A program made the translations under genes and the position numbers. DNA of 64,000 bases, from NCBI RefSeq assembly GCF_030503895.2, contig NZ_CP129970.2:310001-374000 (forward strand), given 5' to 3'. The notes under the pieces are model-generated. The model did not search any database. It was not told where the DNA came from and saw only the letters and a program-made list of their open reading frames with translations. The first letter of the stretch is position 1. Each line of letters opens with the position of its first letter. This DNA is from Marivirga arenosa (GTDB taxonomy: Bacteria; Bacteroidota; Bacteroidia; Cytophagales; Cyclobacteriaceae). This document shows, one piece after another, positions 47,482-57,318 of the stretch.

Positions 47482-49901
47482 TTCTCTTGAGGAGTTAAAG
47501 TTTGGGTAAAAATAATGTTATGTAAATCTGAAGCAATAGTGCTATTATCTAGTTCATAGTATTCACCATTGCTCCATTTTTCAATCAGATTGTCATAAAA
47601 AAAGCTACCAGGGTTTCCTGATTGGCCTCCAGGATATACTCCAAAAGCTTTTATTGGCTCTTCTAAAGAAACCACCATTCTCCAAGAAGGACCGTGTCTA
47701 CCTGAGGTAGCATTTAAAATATGTCGATTACCCCCTATTTGTATACTATCAGTGCTAAAAGGTGCCAATCTAGCTAAATGCTGTACAGTCGTATTTTTAA
47801 AATTACTCCAGGTTAAATTAGCTTTTGATGAAGCTTTCCAGTTTTCAACTGAATCTACTGCAAATTGAAAGCTTTGAAGATATAAGGCATTTACATCTTC
47901 TTTTACATCAGTGCTTTTATTATCAATAAATGGATCATCAGCATGTTCTTTTAAGAGCTCTACCGTTACTGGTAATTCTGGTCTTCTTACAGTGGCTTCC
48001 AAACCATAAAATTCATCCCACAGATTTCTGTATAACTCATCCCACCAAATTTCAAAATAAGCGGGAGCCACTGCATCTTCATCAGCCATGAAATTCCAAT
48101 TTGATAAGGCATCAAAAGCAGTCTTTTGGGGCTCGCTAAGACTCCCTCTATTTAGGCTATCCAACATAGTGGGTAATATCTCGGCTGCTAATAAAGAAAA
48201 GTTATCATTTTGCAGACGCTTCATGTCTTCAACTGTGATGTTTTGTAAAGTCTCCAATTTAGAATTTAACCTTCTATTTCTGTAATGCTCAAAGCCTCTA
48301 TCATAATGATAATAAGGGTATGTACTATCTACTGGGATTTGATTAGCTGAGCTTAAAAACCCTTGCTCTGGGTTTTTCATAAATGCATTATGCGATCGAG
48401 GGATAAAACCTGCCCAATCCATATCTGCTCTTGATCCATCCATAATGAATTTCCCTTGCTCTTCCCATCTTAAAGGAAATTTACCATTAATCCAAAGTGC
48501 GATATCACCATGAACATCAGCGAAAGCAAAATTTTGTGCAGGACAATCATAATGAGTTAAGGCCTCAACATAATCATCATAATTTTTAGCTCTGTTTAAC
48601 TTATGAAAAGTTAGCTGTTCATTTGATGGATCGTGTGCGGTCCACCTAAGTGCAAAGTTTGTTTTACTATTTCCAGGTCTGAAGGTTTCATCGTACACAA
48701 TAGGACCATGATGAGTATAATAGATTGTGTCAATGTAGTTTTCAGCTCCTCTAATTTTAAATTCCTGAATTATCTTTTGAGTTTTTAGCCATTTTCCATT
48801 ATAAAAATACTCTTTCTTTTCACTATCCTTAAAGGTAATATGATACCAATCTCTTACATCTCTTGTGGCATTGGTAACGCCCCACGAAACACTATCTGTA
48901 AACCCAATAATTACACCTAATGCACCTGGAAGAGTTGATCCAAAAACATTTACTGTTGGTGAATTCAAATGCATAACATACCAAATAGAAGGTAAATTTA
49001 AAGCCAAATGAGGGTCATTAGCCAACATTGGTTTTCCTGTAGAAGTTTTAGATCCACTCACTGTCCAATTGTTACTACCATTTTGAGGATCTGGCTGAGG
49101 AGCTTTATCATCAGGAAATACTAAAGGGAAATTTACTGAATCTGGTCTTTCAACGGATTTAGGTTCAAAATCCCAAACTTTGCTTTTTGGTATTACGGGA
49201 TCAAAATCTTTGTATCGATCAGGAAATAGGAAATCAAATCGCTCCTTTCCTAACATTTTCAATAAGTAAGTATTTTCAGCATCGCTATCGCCACCAGCCA
49301 AATCATTCGCCATATATTTTAATAATAAACCTGATTTTAGCTTCGTCCATTTTTCAGGCTTATAGTCTAACAGTTTATATTCAACAGGTAAATCTTTATA
49401 GCTAAGGGAAGCAATATATTCATTAATACCCTTTGTGTAAGCATCTAATAAAGGGCCAATAATAGGATCTTCCTCCATCATTTTAACTGCTTTATTTGCT
49501 CCGTAAAGCAAACCATTTCTTCTTTGGTAGCGATCAAAATCCAATGCATCTTTCCCAATTATTTCTGAAATCCTTCCTCCTGCTGCATGCGTTTGAAATT
49601 CCATTTGCCAAAGCCGATTTTGAGCTGTTACAAAACCTTGTGCTGTATAAAGATCATGATCATTTTTAGCATAAATATGAGGCACCAAAATAGAATCATA
49701 ATAAATGCTGACATCCTCCTTTAAACTTTCAATTGATGGAGATTCGTCAAATGGAATATTCGTATTTTCCGAATTAGCCCAGAACCCATTATAAGGATCC
49801 AGAAACTTTCCCATGGGTGGTACCTGCCCCCACTTATTGTTAAGGACTACTATTAAAACTAATGAAATAAGAAAAGAGAAAATAAATTTTATGAAATTCA
49901 T
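47478..49901 (-). CDS. Penicillin acylase family protein (Ntn hydrolase)
   Basis: 807 residues. The N-terminal hydrophobic stretch (about 4-21) is a signal peptide or anchor. The alpha-chain region has DLYTAQGFVTAQNRLWQMEF. The self-cleavage and nucleophile site is QNGSNNWTVSGSKT, with Ser276 the likely N-terminal nucleophile of the beta chain. LANDPHLALNLPSIWY and the GVTNATRDVRDWY region are further family hallmarks. Members hydrolyse amide bonds in acylated amines such as N-acyl-homoserine lactones or beta-lactams. The natural substrate here is unknown. It is processed in the periplasm. It is followed, with a 4-nt overlap, by a small membrane protein gene. Confidence 0.93.
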   Translation of the reverse strand: MNFIKFIFSFLISLVLIVVLNNKWGQVPPMGKFLDPYNGFWANSENTNIPFDESPSIESLKEDVSIYYDSILVPHIYAKNDHDLYTAQGFVTAQNRLWQMEFQTHAAGGRISEIIGKDALDFDRYQRRNGLLYGANKAVKMMEEDPIIGPLLDAYTKGINEYIASLSYKDLPVEYKLLDYKPEKWTKLKSGLLLKYMANDLAGGDSDAENTYLLKMLGKERFDFLFPDRYKDFDPVIPKSKVWDFEPKSVERPDSVNFPLVFPDDKAPQPDPQNGSNNWTVSGSKTSTGKPMLANDPHLALNLPSIWYVMHLNSPTVNVFGSTLPGALGVIIGFTDSVSWGVTNATRDVRDWYHITFKDSEKKEYFYNGKWLKTQKIIQEFKIRGAENYIDTIYYTHHGPIVYDETFRPGNSKTNFALRWTAHDPSNEQLTFHKLNRAKNYDDYVEALTHYDCPAQNFAFADVHGDIALWINGKFPLRWEEQGKFIMDGSRADMDWAGFIPRSHNAFMKNPEQGFLSSANQIPVDSTYPYYHYDRGFEHYRNRRLNSKLETLQNITVEDMKRLQNDNFSLLAAEILPTMLDSLNRGSLSEPQKTAFDALSNWNFMADEDAVAPAYFEIWWDELYRNLWDEFYGLEATVRRPELPVTVELLKEHADDPFIDNKSTDVKEDVNALYLQSFQFAVDSVENWKASSKANLTWSNFKNTTVQHLARLAPFSTDSIQIGGNRHILNATSGRHGPSWRMVVSLEEPIKAFGVYPGGQSGNPGSFFYDNLIEKWSNGEYYELDNSTIASDLHNIIFTQTLTPQEK

Positions 49902-50151
49902 AAGGTTTGAAGCTTAAAACAACATCCTAATGTATAAAAAATTGGATTTATAATGTAATGCTAACCTATAAATATTAAGGTATGCAATTAAAACTAATGT
50001 TGAAACATGAAAAAGTCAGGAATTAGCTAATATTTTCATGGAATAAGTCTATTGAAGTATTATCTGTTGAATACAATTAATGATTCATCTTCCATTTAAA
50101 CTCATGTATCTTCTTATTTCCAAAATAAAAAAGTATTAATTACTTTAGTAT

Positions 50152-52269
50152 ATGAACCAAGCCTGGAATCGTTATGCTTTTGTGAGATTTGTAATTTTCA
50201 TGACCTTAGGTATCATAGCAGGTGCATTTCTCCCCTATCTTATTACAGTAACCACTGTGATATTCCTTATCCTTTCACTTTTATATTATTTTTTATTTCT
50301 TAAAAGAGGCCTTAATTTTAATCACTCACAATCTATTGTAAATGCAATTATTGCATTTGCACTTTGTTTTACTTTTGGTTTTATAAACACCTATCAACAA
50401 GCAGAGAAGCACGAAAGAAACCATCTTTCAAAGATTGATACAAAAGAAATAAAAGCCTTCAAAGTTACGCTTATTAGCGCTGCTAAAGAAACTGACAAGA
50501 CTTTTGGATATAAAAGCAAGCTAACTAAAGTAAAAATAGCGAATAGATGGATTGATATATCAGGCAAAGCTATGCTGTATTTTCAAAAGGACAGTAGTTC
50601 AAAAACTTTAGAATATGGCGACATCCTTATTGTAAAGTCCCCTTTATCTGAATTAGAAGGACCAAAAAATCCATCAGAATTTAATTATAAAAGATTTTTA
50701 AGCTTTCAGCAGGTCTTTCATCAACAATACATCCCAAGTTCGCATTGGATAAGAAAAACTGCTAATTCAGCTAATATAATAACCTCCTATTCCATCAAAA
50801 CCGCTTCTATTCTTGAAAAAAAGATGACAGGATACATCACTAATCCTCAATCACTTGCAATTGCTAAAGCACTAAGTTTAGGCATTAAAGATGATCTTGA
50901 TCAAGAGCTGAAAACTGCTTATGCAACAGCGGGAGCAATGCACGTTTTGGCCGTTAGTGGATTGCATGTTGGTATAATATATTTGATCATTTCATTCGCC
51001 TTAAAGAAATGGCGTAACCGAAAAGGCAAGAGGTTTTTGTTTGCTGCTATTAACATTCTAATCTTATGGGGCTATGCCTTTATAACTGGGCTCTCGCCCT
51101 CCGTTCAAAGGGCTGCTATGATGTTCACTTTTATCATTTTAGCGCAAGCCATGAAAAGGCAAACTAATATCTACAATACATTAGCCGCTTCTGCTTTTGC
51201 ATTATTATGCATAAATCCATTTTTAATTTTTTCTGTAGGATTTCAATTAAGCTATTTAGCCGTTTTAGGAATTGTTTTCTTTCAACCAAAGATTTATAAA
51301 CTCATGCAGTTTAAAAAAGCGATATGGGATAAAATTTGGGCTATTACTTGTGTATCCATTGCTGCTCAATTAGTGACCGCACCTCTTGGGTTATTGTATT
51401 TTCATCAATTCCCTACCTACTTTTTTTTGTCAAATTTAGTGGTAATACCAGCTTCTTTTATCATTCTAAATGGAACTATAATACTATTGGTTTTTTCATT
51501 TTGGGAACTTGCTGCTAAATGGATTGGCTTCTTTTTAGATCACTTTATTCAACTCATAAATTACCTTGTTTTCAGCTTAGATTACCTACCCCATAATACC
51601 ATAGAAGGAGTCTATTTGTCGACTTTTGAAAGCTGGCTGATTTACGGTATTATATTATTACTAGCACTTTTCATAGCAGAAAAGAAATTGGCTTATTTTC
51701 AAACGATAGTAATTCCACTTATACTTTTGGTTGGCAGCATAACTTCAAGACAATATTATAATTTTACTGAGCAAAAAATTACGGTTTATGACACTTCGAA
51801 GGAACATGCGCTATCTGTTAAAAATGGATATAAACAATATTTAAAAATTGAAGAGGATCTAGTACAAAATAAAAACAAAATAAGATTTCATATTTACCCT
51901 AGCCAATTAAAAGCAGGATTAGTTGATTTCAATCCTGAAAAATTCAATAATGATAATCAAAGCAAAATCTTTAAGGATTTTAAAGGTGTAAAGTTCACTG
52001 TTTGGAATAACAAAGTTGTTTCTCATTGGTATGAACCTGTAGACAAAACAATAAGATTATCAAAACCTATTGAAGTTGACTTATTAATTGTGAGTAATAA
52101 TGCGCCTAAATCAGTTGATCAGTTGTTAGAACTATTTAATGCAATGAAGATTGTGGTGGATGCTTCTAATAACTATTATAAGATTCAAAACTTTAAAACT
52201 AAATTTGAGGAAGAAAAGATAAACTATTATATCGTGCCAGAAAAAGGTGCTTTTGAATGGAAATTATAA
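50152..52269 (+). CDS. comEC: ComEC/Rec2 family DNA-uptake membrane protein
   Basis: 705 residues. The N-terminal DUF4131 region has three spans (about 10-75) and an OB-like soluble part (about 100-200). The ComEC core (about 240-520) has AVSGLHVGIIYLIISFALKK, TGLSPSVQRAAMMFTFIILA and FSVGFQLSYLAVLGIVFF. The C-terminal ~170 residues resemble a degenerate metallo-beta-lactamase domain: EVDLLIVSNN and IVVDASNN are present, but no HxHxDH motif is seen, as in other Bacteroidota ComEC proteins. It would carry single-stranded DNA through the inner membrane. It lies 3 bases upstream of an enoyl-CoA hydratase gene. Confidence 0.92.
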   Translation: MNQAWNRYAFVRFVIFMTLGIIAGAFLPYLITVTTVIFLILSLLYYFLFLKRGLNFNHSQSIVNAIIAFALCFTFGFINTYQQAEKHERNHLSKIDTKEIKAFKVTLISAAKETDKTFGYKSKLTKVKIANRWIDISGKAMLYFQKDSSSKTLEYGDILIVKSPLSELEGPKNPSEFNYKRFLSFQQVFHQQYIPSSHWIRKTANSANIITSYSIKTASILEKKMTGYITNPQSLAIAKALSLGIKDDLDQELKTAYATAGAMHVLAVSGLHVGIIYLIISFALKKWRNRKGKRFLFAAINILILWGYAFITGLSPSVQRAAMMFTFIILAQAMKRQTNIYNTLAASAFALLCINPFLIFSVGFQLSYLAVLGIVFFQPKIYKLMQFKKAIWDKIWAITCVSIAAQLVTAPLGLLYFHQFPTYFFLSNLVVIPASFIILNGTIILLVFSFWELAAKWIGFFLDHFIQLINYLVFSLDYLPHNTIEGVYLSTFESWLIYGIILLLALFIAEKKLAYFQTIVIPLILLVGSITSRQYYNFTEQKITVYDTSKEHALSVKNGYKQYLKIEEDLVQNKNKIRFHIYPSQLKAGLVDFNPEKFNNDNQSKIFKDFKGVKFTVWNNKVVSHWYEPVDKTIRLSKPIEVDLLIVSNNAPKSVDQLLELFNAMKIVVDASNNYYKIQNFKTKFEEEKINYYIVPEKGAFEWKL

Positions 52270-52272
52270 ACT

Positions 52273-53046
52273 ATGGAATTTACGAAAATTGAAATTAAAG
52301 ACAGAATAGGTTTTATCACATTAAACCGACCAGACAAAAGGAATGCACTTAGTTACGAATTTGTTGGAGAGTTGAAACAAGCCTTTTCGGAACTAAAAGA
52401 AAATGATGATGCAAAAGTAATTGTATTGCGAGCAGAAGGTAAAGCTTTTTGTGCCGGTGCAGATTTAGCCTACATTCAAGGACTGCAAAACAATACTTAT
52501 GAGGAAAATTTGGAGGACTCCAACCATTTAAAAGAGCTTTTCTATCAAATATACACTTATCCAAAAGTTGTAATTGCTGAAATTCAAGGTCATGCATTAG
52601 CAGGAGGATGTGGTTTAGCAACCGTTTGTGATTTCTCCTACACTGTACCTCATGCGAAATTTGGTTATACAGAAGTTAAAATAGGTTTCATTCCAGCGAT
52701 TGTAAAAGTATTTTTATTAAGAAAAATCGGAGAAGGTAAATCTAAAGAATTACTATTATCTGGAAGACTATATGAAGCAAATGATGCTAAAAATATGGGC
52801 TTAGTAAATGAGGTTGTGGAAGCCGATAAACTTTCAGAAACTGTTTATGATTTTGCACAAGAACTCATTCAAAACAATTCAGGTCAATCTATGGCTTATA
52901 CCAAACAAATGATTGCAGAGGTGCAAGAAAAAGGACTTGAAGAAGGATTACAATATGCTGCTGAACAAAATGCTAAAGCTAGAGCTTCAGAAGACTGTAA
53001 AAAAGGAATTGCTGCATTCTTAAATAAAGAAACACCTACATGGTAA
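52273..53046 (+). CDS. Enoyl-CoA hydratase/isomerase family protein
   Basis: 257 residues. The crotonase fold motifs are NRPDKRNALSYEFV (about 18-31), AEGKAFCAGADLAYIQG with an oxyanion-hole Ala-Gly-Ala-Asp, GHALAGGCGLATVCDF (second oxyanion residue) and FGYTEVKIGFIPA, which carries a likely catalytic Glu. The usual role is hydration of 2-enoyl-CoA in fatty-acid or leucine degradation; methylglutaconyl-CoA hydratase is another possibility. It follows comEC by 3 bases and ends at a bidirectional terminator, so the two genes are co-transcribed without any obvious link. Confidence 0.94.
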   Translation: MEFTKIEIKDRIGFITLNRPDKRNALSYEFVGELKQAFSELKENDDAKVIVLRAEGKAFCAGADLAYIQGLQNNTYEENLEDSNHLKELFYQIYTYPKVVIAEIQGHALAGGCGLATVCDFSYTVPHAKFGYTEVKIGFIPAIVKVFLLRKIGEGKSKELLLSGRLYEANDAKNMGLVNEVVEADKLSETVYDFAQELIQNNSGQSMAYTKQMIAEVQEKGLEEGLQYAAEQNAKARASEDCKKGIAAFLNKETPTW

Positions 53047-53055
53047 ACAATAAAT

Positions 53056-53085
53056 AAAGCTCTCATTAAAATGGGAGCTTTTTAC
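53056..53085. terminator. Terminator between convergent genes
   Basis: An 11-bp stem with one G-T pair (53056-53066 with 53071-53081) is followed by T residues. It is shared by the enoyl-CoA hydratase gene and the convergent gene at 53082-53675. Confidence 0.85.
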
Positions 53086-53675
53086 AATCCCATTACTATT
53101 CCAATTTGGTTGTTTTGGAAATAAACATGCGATAAAAAGTCTGAAATTTGGCTGCTTTTATTGGTATGAATGGTATGCAAGATCAAATCAAAGGCGAATA
53201 GAAAACTACCTTGTAAAACTATTGATTTCCCATATCCTCTTAATCGCTCAGGCCGGCTCGTGGTATTTTTAGCTCTTTCTAACAAATAAAAGCCCCCTGC
53301 TATATAGGCTAAATCTAAACCCGCATTAAAAAGTAAAGTTTTTTGAAACGTAACTTGATCAGAAAGTAAATCAGAAGCATTTGATGGCATATCACCAGTA
53401 GCAGTAAAATAATATCCCGCACCCGCTATTCCTAAATTCACTAAATTCCACATTAAGTTCATCTCGTGGAAATAAGCATTTTGCCCAACCCCACTACTTC
53501 TTCCTATTGCTCCAGAAGCTATATTTACAAGGGCCCAACTTCCTAAGATTGCCATTCCTGTCTTTCTGATTTTCACATCATTTTGATAAGCCGAACTAAT
53601 ATCAAGATTTTGAGAAAAGGCATCAAAACTTACTAAAAAGAATACAATCGAGAGAGAAAACAAGAACTTACGCAT
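53082..53675 (-). CDS. Hypothetical membrane protein with signal peptide
   Basis: 197 residues. A signal peptide (about 1-21, ending VSFDAFS) precedes several moderately hydrophobic segments (about 42-58, 78-96, 115-133 and 150-168) separated by polar loops such as SSGVGQNAYFHEMNLMWN. This pattern is seen in a Bacteroidota family of uncharacterised membrane proteins. It is the last gene of a three-gene operon after the GH3 and LysE genes, with a 2-base gap to lysE. No catalytic motif is visible. I do not assign a function. Confidence 0.65.
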   Translation of the reverse strand: MRKFLFSLSIVFFLVSFDAFSQNLDISSAYQNDVKIRKTGMAILGSWALVNIASGAIGRSSGVGQNAYFHEMNLMWNLVNLGIAGAGYYFTATGDMPSNASDLLSDQVTFQKTLLFNAGLDLAYIAGGFYLLERAKNTTSRPERLRGYGKSIVLQGSFLFAFDLILHTIHTNKSSQISDFLSHVYFQNNQIGIVMGL

Positions 53676-53677
53676 AT

Positions 53678-54307
53678 CTAAAAATTATAATGTTCTACGG
53701 CATGATAAAAGAGCCTAAATGAAAACAATATAAGTGCTACCCCTACTATTTTGTTTAAAACATTTAATCGCTTAGGCGTTACCCAGGTTCGGAGCCTATG
53801 AGAAAGAGCAACTTTTGAAAAATCTGTGATGATAAGAGTTCCTATAATTCCAGAGAAGAATACAATAACTTCAGTTTGAGTGTAACCATAGCTTTTAGTC
53901 ACTAAAGTCATTACACCCAACCAGTATAACAAAACAAATGGATTGATCCCATTTAATATAAACCCTTTCGCAAATTGCTTAAAGAAATTTGTCCTTTGAG
54001 TATTCACTTCCTGACTTTCCAAATGAATAGTTTTCTTTCTCAAACTCAATATACCTGAAATAAGAATGATTAATCCTCCTAATACTCCCATCCAAAAGGA
54101 CACAACATCATTATTTTGAAAAAGCCTAACTCCAAAATACATTAAAAAAATGTAAGAAGTATCTGCCACCGCTATACCAATAGCCATGTAAATACCTACC
54201 TTAAATCCCTTAATAATGCTATTTTGAATAAGCGCAAAAAAAACTGGCCCTAACATTACGGCCAGTAATAATCCAAATAAGATCCCCTTAGAAATTACTG
54301 CTAACAT
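53678..54307 (-). CDS. LysE/RhtB-family transporter
   Basis: 209 residues with about six spans. The N-terminus SKGILFGLLLAVMLGPVFFALIQ is the LysE family signature, with GPVFF at the first re-entrant region. FKVGIYMAIGIAVADTSYIF and GFILNGINPFVLLYWLGVMT follow. Members export amino acids or homoserine lactones. It is the middle gene of an operon: 1 base after the GH3-type synthetase and 2 bases before a hypothetical gene. A GH3 enzyme that conjugates amino acids next to an amino-acid exporter is a tempting pair, but that link is inference. Confidence 0.9.
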   Translation of the reverse strand: MLAVISKGILFGLLLAVMLGPVFFALIQNSIIKGFKVGIYMAIGIAVADTSYIFLMYFGVRLFQNNDVVSFWMGVLGGLIILISGILSLRKKTIHLESQEVNTQRTNFFKQFAKGFILNGINPFVLLYWLGVMTLVTKSYGYTQTEVIVFFSGIIGTLIITDFSKVALSHRLRTWVTPKRLNVLNKIVGVALILFSFRLFYHAVEHYNF

Positions 54308-54308
54308 A

Positions 54309-55865
54309 TTAATTTACTCCAATCTCACTTAAATAATTATTCCAATCTGATTGTTTTTCCCCTTTCAACACTCTTGGAAATTTATTTTGTCCACCCACTT
54401 TTCCTTTTAATTCCATAAATTCAATAAACACTTTATTAGGTAAAACTTTTACGTTGATATCTTTTAATGCAGCAATTCGCTCAACTTTATAATCATCATT
54501 TACTTCCTTAAGCTTTGCATCTAACTTTTCCTTCAATTCACCCTCATTAACATCCGGTGTATCGGTTCCAATATACCAATCGTGTCCAAAAAGGGAACCA
54601 TGTTTTACACCCAAAACCGTAAACTCCTTCAAATCAAAATTCATTTCTTTGGCTACATCAAGAAGAGCATGATTCATATTATCTACCGACAAATGCTCAC
54701 CGCAGAGACTTAAGAAATGCTTAGTTCTGCCTGTTATTATAATTTCTGAATCTGGCTTTGAAACAAATTTAATGGTATCTCCTATTAAATAACGCCACGC
54801 ACCAGAACAAGTAGAAATTAACAAAGCATATTCAACATTTTCCTCTACCTCATCAATCATTAAAGTTTCTGGATGATCTACAATATTACCATCATCATCA
54901 AAATTCTCTTCTACAAAAGGAACAAATTCATAGAATATACCATTATTCAAAACCAATTTCATGCTATCTACACCTTGATTGGCTTGAAAAGCTATAAATC
55001 CCTCTGAGGCTAAATAAGTTTCTATATAATTGATTTCTCTACCTAGCAACTTCTTAAAACCAGTTTTATAAGGTTCAAATGCTACACCTCCGTGCACATA
55101 AATCTCAAAATTAGGCCAGATCTCATGTATGTTTTTCAGATTATAATGTTTGATTATCTTTTCAATCAAAATAGTAATCCAAGCGGGCACACCTGCTATG
55201 ATAGTTATGTCCCAATCTTTAGCCTTCAAAGTCATTTGATCCAGCTTTTCTTCCCAATCTTTTTTCTTGGATATCTTTTTGCCTGGCTTATAAAATCGTT
55301 GAAACCAAAAGGGTAAATTTGAAGTTGTAATTCCACTTAAATCACCTTCCGCATAATTTCCATTATCCTGTAAATCAGTGCTTCCTCCTACCATTAGCGT
55401 TCCGCCTTCAAATACTGAAGAAGGCAAACCTTCATATCTGGACAAAGACAAAATTTGGCGAACACTCGTCTTCTGAATAGCTCTTACCATTTCAGATGAT
55501 ACCGGGATATGTTTTGAACTTGCACCTGAAGTACCTGAACTTAAAGCAAAATATTTAATGGTTCCTGGCCAGGTCACGTCCTTTTCTCCATCCAAACATT
55601 TATGCCACCAATTCTCAAACATCTTATTGTAATCATGAACTGGGACATGACTTTTAAAATCTTCGTAAAAAGATTTATGCTCATGTTTTTTTAATGATTT
55701 TAAAATATTTGAGAAGTCATATGCTTTGCCAAATTGTGTATTTCTAGCAGCAATTATCAATTTTCTGAATTCAGTTTTTTGCAATTCAAATGGAGGAGTA
55801 TAATCCTGATCCAAACTCTCTCGAATTCGTATCCCTTGTTTAATGAGGTTGCCTAGCAGTGTCAT
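54309..55865 (-). CDS. GH3-family acyl-acid-amido synthetase-like protein
   Basis: 518 residues. It has the GH3 adenylating-enzyme hallmarks: the P-loop-like ALSSGTSGASSKHIPVSSEM (about 105), AYIETYLASEG-like NYIETYLASEGFIAFQ (about 283), YALLISTCSGAWRYLIGDTI (about 348) and a TGRTKHFLSLCGEHLS C-terminal region. Known: plant GH3 enzymes conjugate amino acids to auxin or jasmonate via an acyl-adenylate; bacterial homologues are largely uncharacterised. It is first in an operon with a LysE transporter and a hypothetical membrane protein. All ATP-binding motifs look intact, so it is probably active. The substrates are unknown. Confidence 0.9.
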   Translation of the reverse strand: MTLLGNLIKQGIRIRESLDQDYTPPFELQKTEFRKLIIAARNTQFGKAYDFSNILKSLKKHEHKSFYEDFKSHVPVHDYNKMFENWWHKCLDGEKDVTWPGTIKYFALSSGTSGASSKHIPVSSEMVRAIQKTSVRQILSLSRYEGLPSSVFEGGTLMVGGSTDLQDNGNYAEGDLSGITTSNLPFWFQRFYKPGKKISKKKDWEEKLDQMTLKAKDWDITIIAGVPAWITILIEKIIKHYNLKNIHEIWPNFEIYVHGGVAFEPYKTGFKKLLGREINYIETYLASEGFIAFQANQGVDSMKLVLNNGIFYEFVPFVEENFDDDGNIVDHPETLMIDEVEENVEYALLISTCSGAWRYLIGDTIKFVSKPDSEIIITGRTKHFLSLCGEHLSVDNMNHALLDVAKEMNFDLKEFTVLGVKHGSLFGHDWYIGTDTPDVNEGELKEKLDAKLKEVNDDYKVERIAALKDINVKVLPNKVFIEFMELKGKVGGQNKFPRVLKGEKQSDWNNYLSEIGVN

Positions 55866-56038
55866 TTATTATTAGGTTGATATCAAAAAGTTAATTAATC
55901 ATTAATGCTAACGCTTAAACTTTTAACTTTGAAATTAATTATTAAAAAGTAGTTCTTTAAGCAAATATATAACATTAGATATACATAAAAATAACTTTAT
56001 CATATGATAAGATAAAGTTTATCTTAAAAAATCAATAT

Positions 56039-56707
56039 ATGAGTATAGCGGAAAACTTACAAGAAATCAAATCAACACTTGGCGATTGTAAACTGATTGC
56101 GGTTAGTAAAACAAAACCAAAAGAAGATTTAATGGAAGCTTATGAAGCGGGTCAAAGAGCCTTAGGTGAAAATAAAGTACAGGAACTTTGTGACAAGGCA
56201 GAAGACTTGCCAAAAGATATTGAATGGCACATGATTGGCCATTTACAAAGAAACAAAGTAAAGTACATAGCACCTTTTGTGCATTTAATTCATTCTGTAG
56301 ATAGCGTTCGTCTGTTAAAAGAAATAAATAAACAAGGCAAGAAGATTGATCGCGTTATACCCGTATTATTACAAATGCATATTGCGGAAGAGGAAAGTAA
56401 ATTCGGTTTAGATGAAAAGGAGTTGGATGAATTACTATCCTCAGATGCATTTAAGGAAATGGAACATATAGAAGTAAAAGGCCTTATGGGTATGGCTACT
56501 TTCACTGATGATGAAGATAAAATTAGAAGAGAATTTAAAAGTCTAAAAAAGACATTTGATAAAATCTCCAAGCAGTATAATGATGATAAACTAAACCTAC
56601 ATGAACTTTCTATGGGGATGAGTGGTGATTATCAAATTGCAATTGAAGAAGGAAGCACTATGGTTAGAATTGGAAGTAAAATTTTTGGAAAGAGGAAAGC
56701 CCACTAA
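56039..56707 (+). CDS. YggS-family PLP homeostasis protein
   Basis: 222 residues. The PLP-binding lysine is K24 in LIAVSKTKPKED. Family segments are QRALGENKVQEL, IEWHMIGHLQRNKVKYI, IHSVDSVRLLKEI and the C-terminal LSMGMSGDYQIAIEEGSTMV. It is a fold-type III PLP carrier without enzyme activity, helping keep free PLP low (YggS/PROSC family). It is monocistronic. A clear promoter is not visible in the AT-rich 173-base gap before it. Confidence 0.96.
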   Translation: MSIAENLQEIKSTLGDCKLIAVSKTKPKEDLMEAYEAGQRALGENKVQELCDKAEDLPKDIEWHMIGHLQRNKVKYIAPFVHLIHSVDSVRLLKEINKQGKKIDRVIPVLLQMHIAEEESKFGLDEKELDELLSSDAFKEMEHIEVKGLMGMATFTDDEDKIRREFKSLKKTFDKISKQYNDDKLNLHELSMGMSGDYQIAIEEGSTMVRIGSKIFGKRKAH

Positions 56708-56920
56708 TCCCCAAAGGAGGAGGTATTGCGGTATCAAATAATGAATAATTGTTGAGGAAGAAAGTTAAAAGGATGACAGCAATGAGGTCAGTACCACAGG
56801 TCAGACTGGCAGTGCTTAAATAGATATACAGGTGAAAAAAATGGTTTGATTCTTGATTTTTTTTTAACCTTAATACTCGCCACTTAAAACATATAACTTA
56901 AGACTAATAACTTAAAAAAC

Positions 56921-57301
56921 ATGACAAGCAAATTAATCATCATCATTGGAAGTATATCTGGAGCCATTTCTGTTATTTTGGGAGCATTTGGAGCTCATGC
57001 ATTGAAAGATAGTTTAACAGCTTCAGGTAGGTTAGATACTTACGAAACGGCAGTAAAATATCAAATGTATCATAGCTTAGCCTTAATACTATTGGGTATG
57101 CTAATGCTTCAGTTTCAACATAAATTCCTGAATTATGCATCTTATTTATTCCTAATAGGGATGGTCATTTTCTCAGGAAGTTTATACTTATTGTGCGCAA
57201 CTGGAATTACAAAGCTTGGTGCAATTACTCCCATAGGGGGACTATTTTTAATTGCAGCCTGGGTATTAATGGCAATTGGAGTTGGTAAAACTGCCTTATA
57301 A
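56921..57301 (+). CDS. DUF423-family membrane protein
   Basis: 126 residues with four membrane spans. The start SKLIIIIGSISGAISVILGA is followed by FGAHALKDSL and YETAVKYQMYHSLALILLGM, which are the DUF423 (YwdK-type) hallmarks. The central FSGSLYLLCATGITKLGAIT and GGLFLIAAWVLMAIG complete the family. Function is unknown. The 213 bases before it have no gene. It is convergent with the MORN-repeat gene with only 17 bases between. Confidence 0.92.
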   Translation: MTSKLIIIIGSISGAISVILGAFGAHALKDSLTASGRLDTYETAVKYQMYHSLALILLGMLMLQFQHKFLNYASYLFLIGMVIFSGSLYLLCATGITKLGAITPIGGLFLIAAWVLMAIGVGKTAL

Positions 57302-57318
57302 TGAACTAATTAAAGAAA

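Noticed and set aside
56708-56920. AGGTCAG direct repeat (7 bases) in the 213-base gap before the DUF423 gene
   Set aside because: Too short and unrepeated elsewhere in view; I see no gene, hairpin or promoter of note in this gap.
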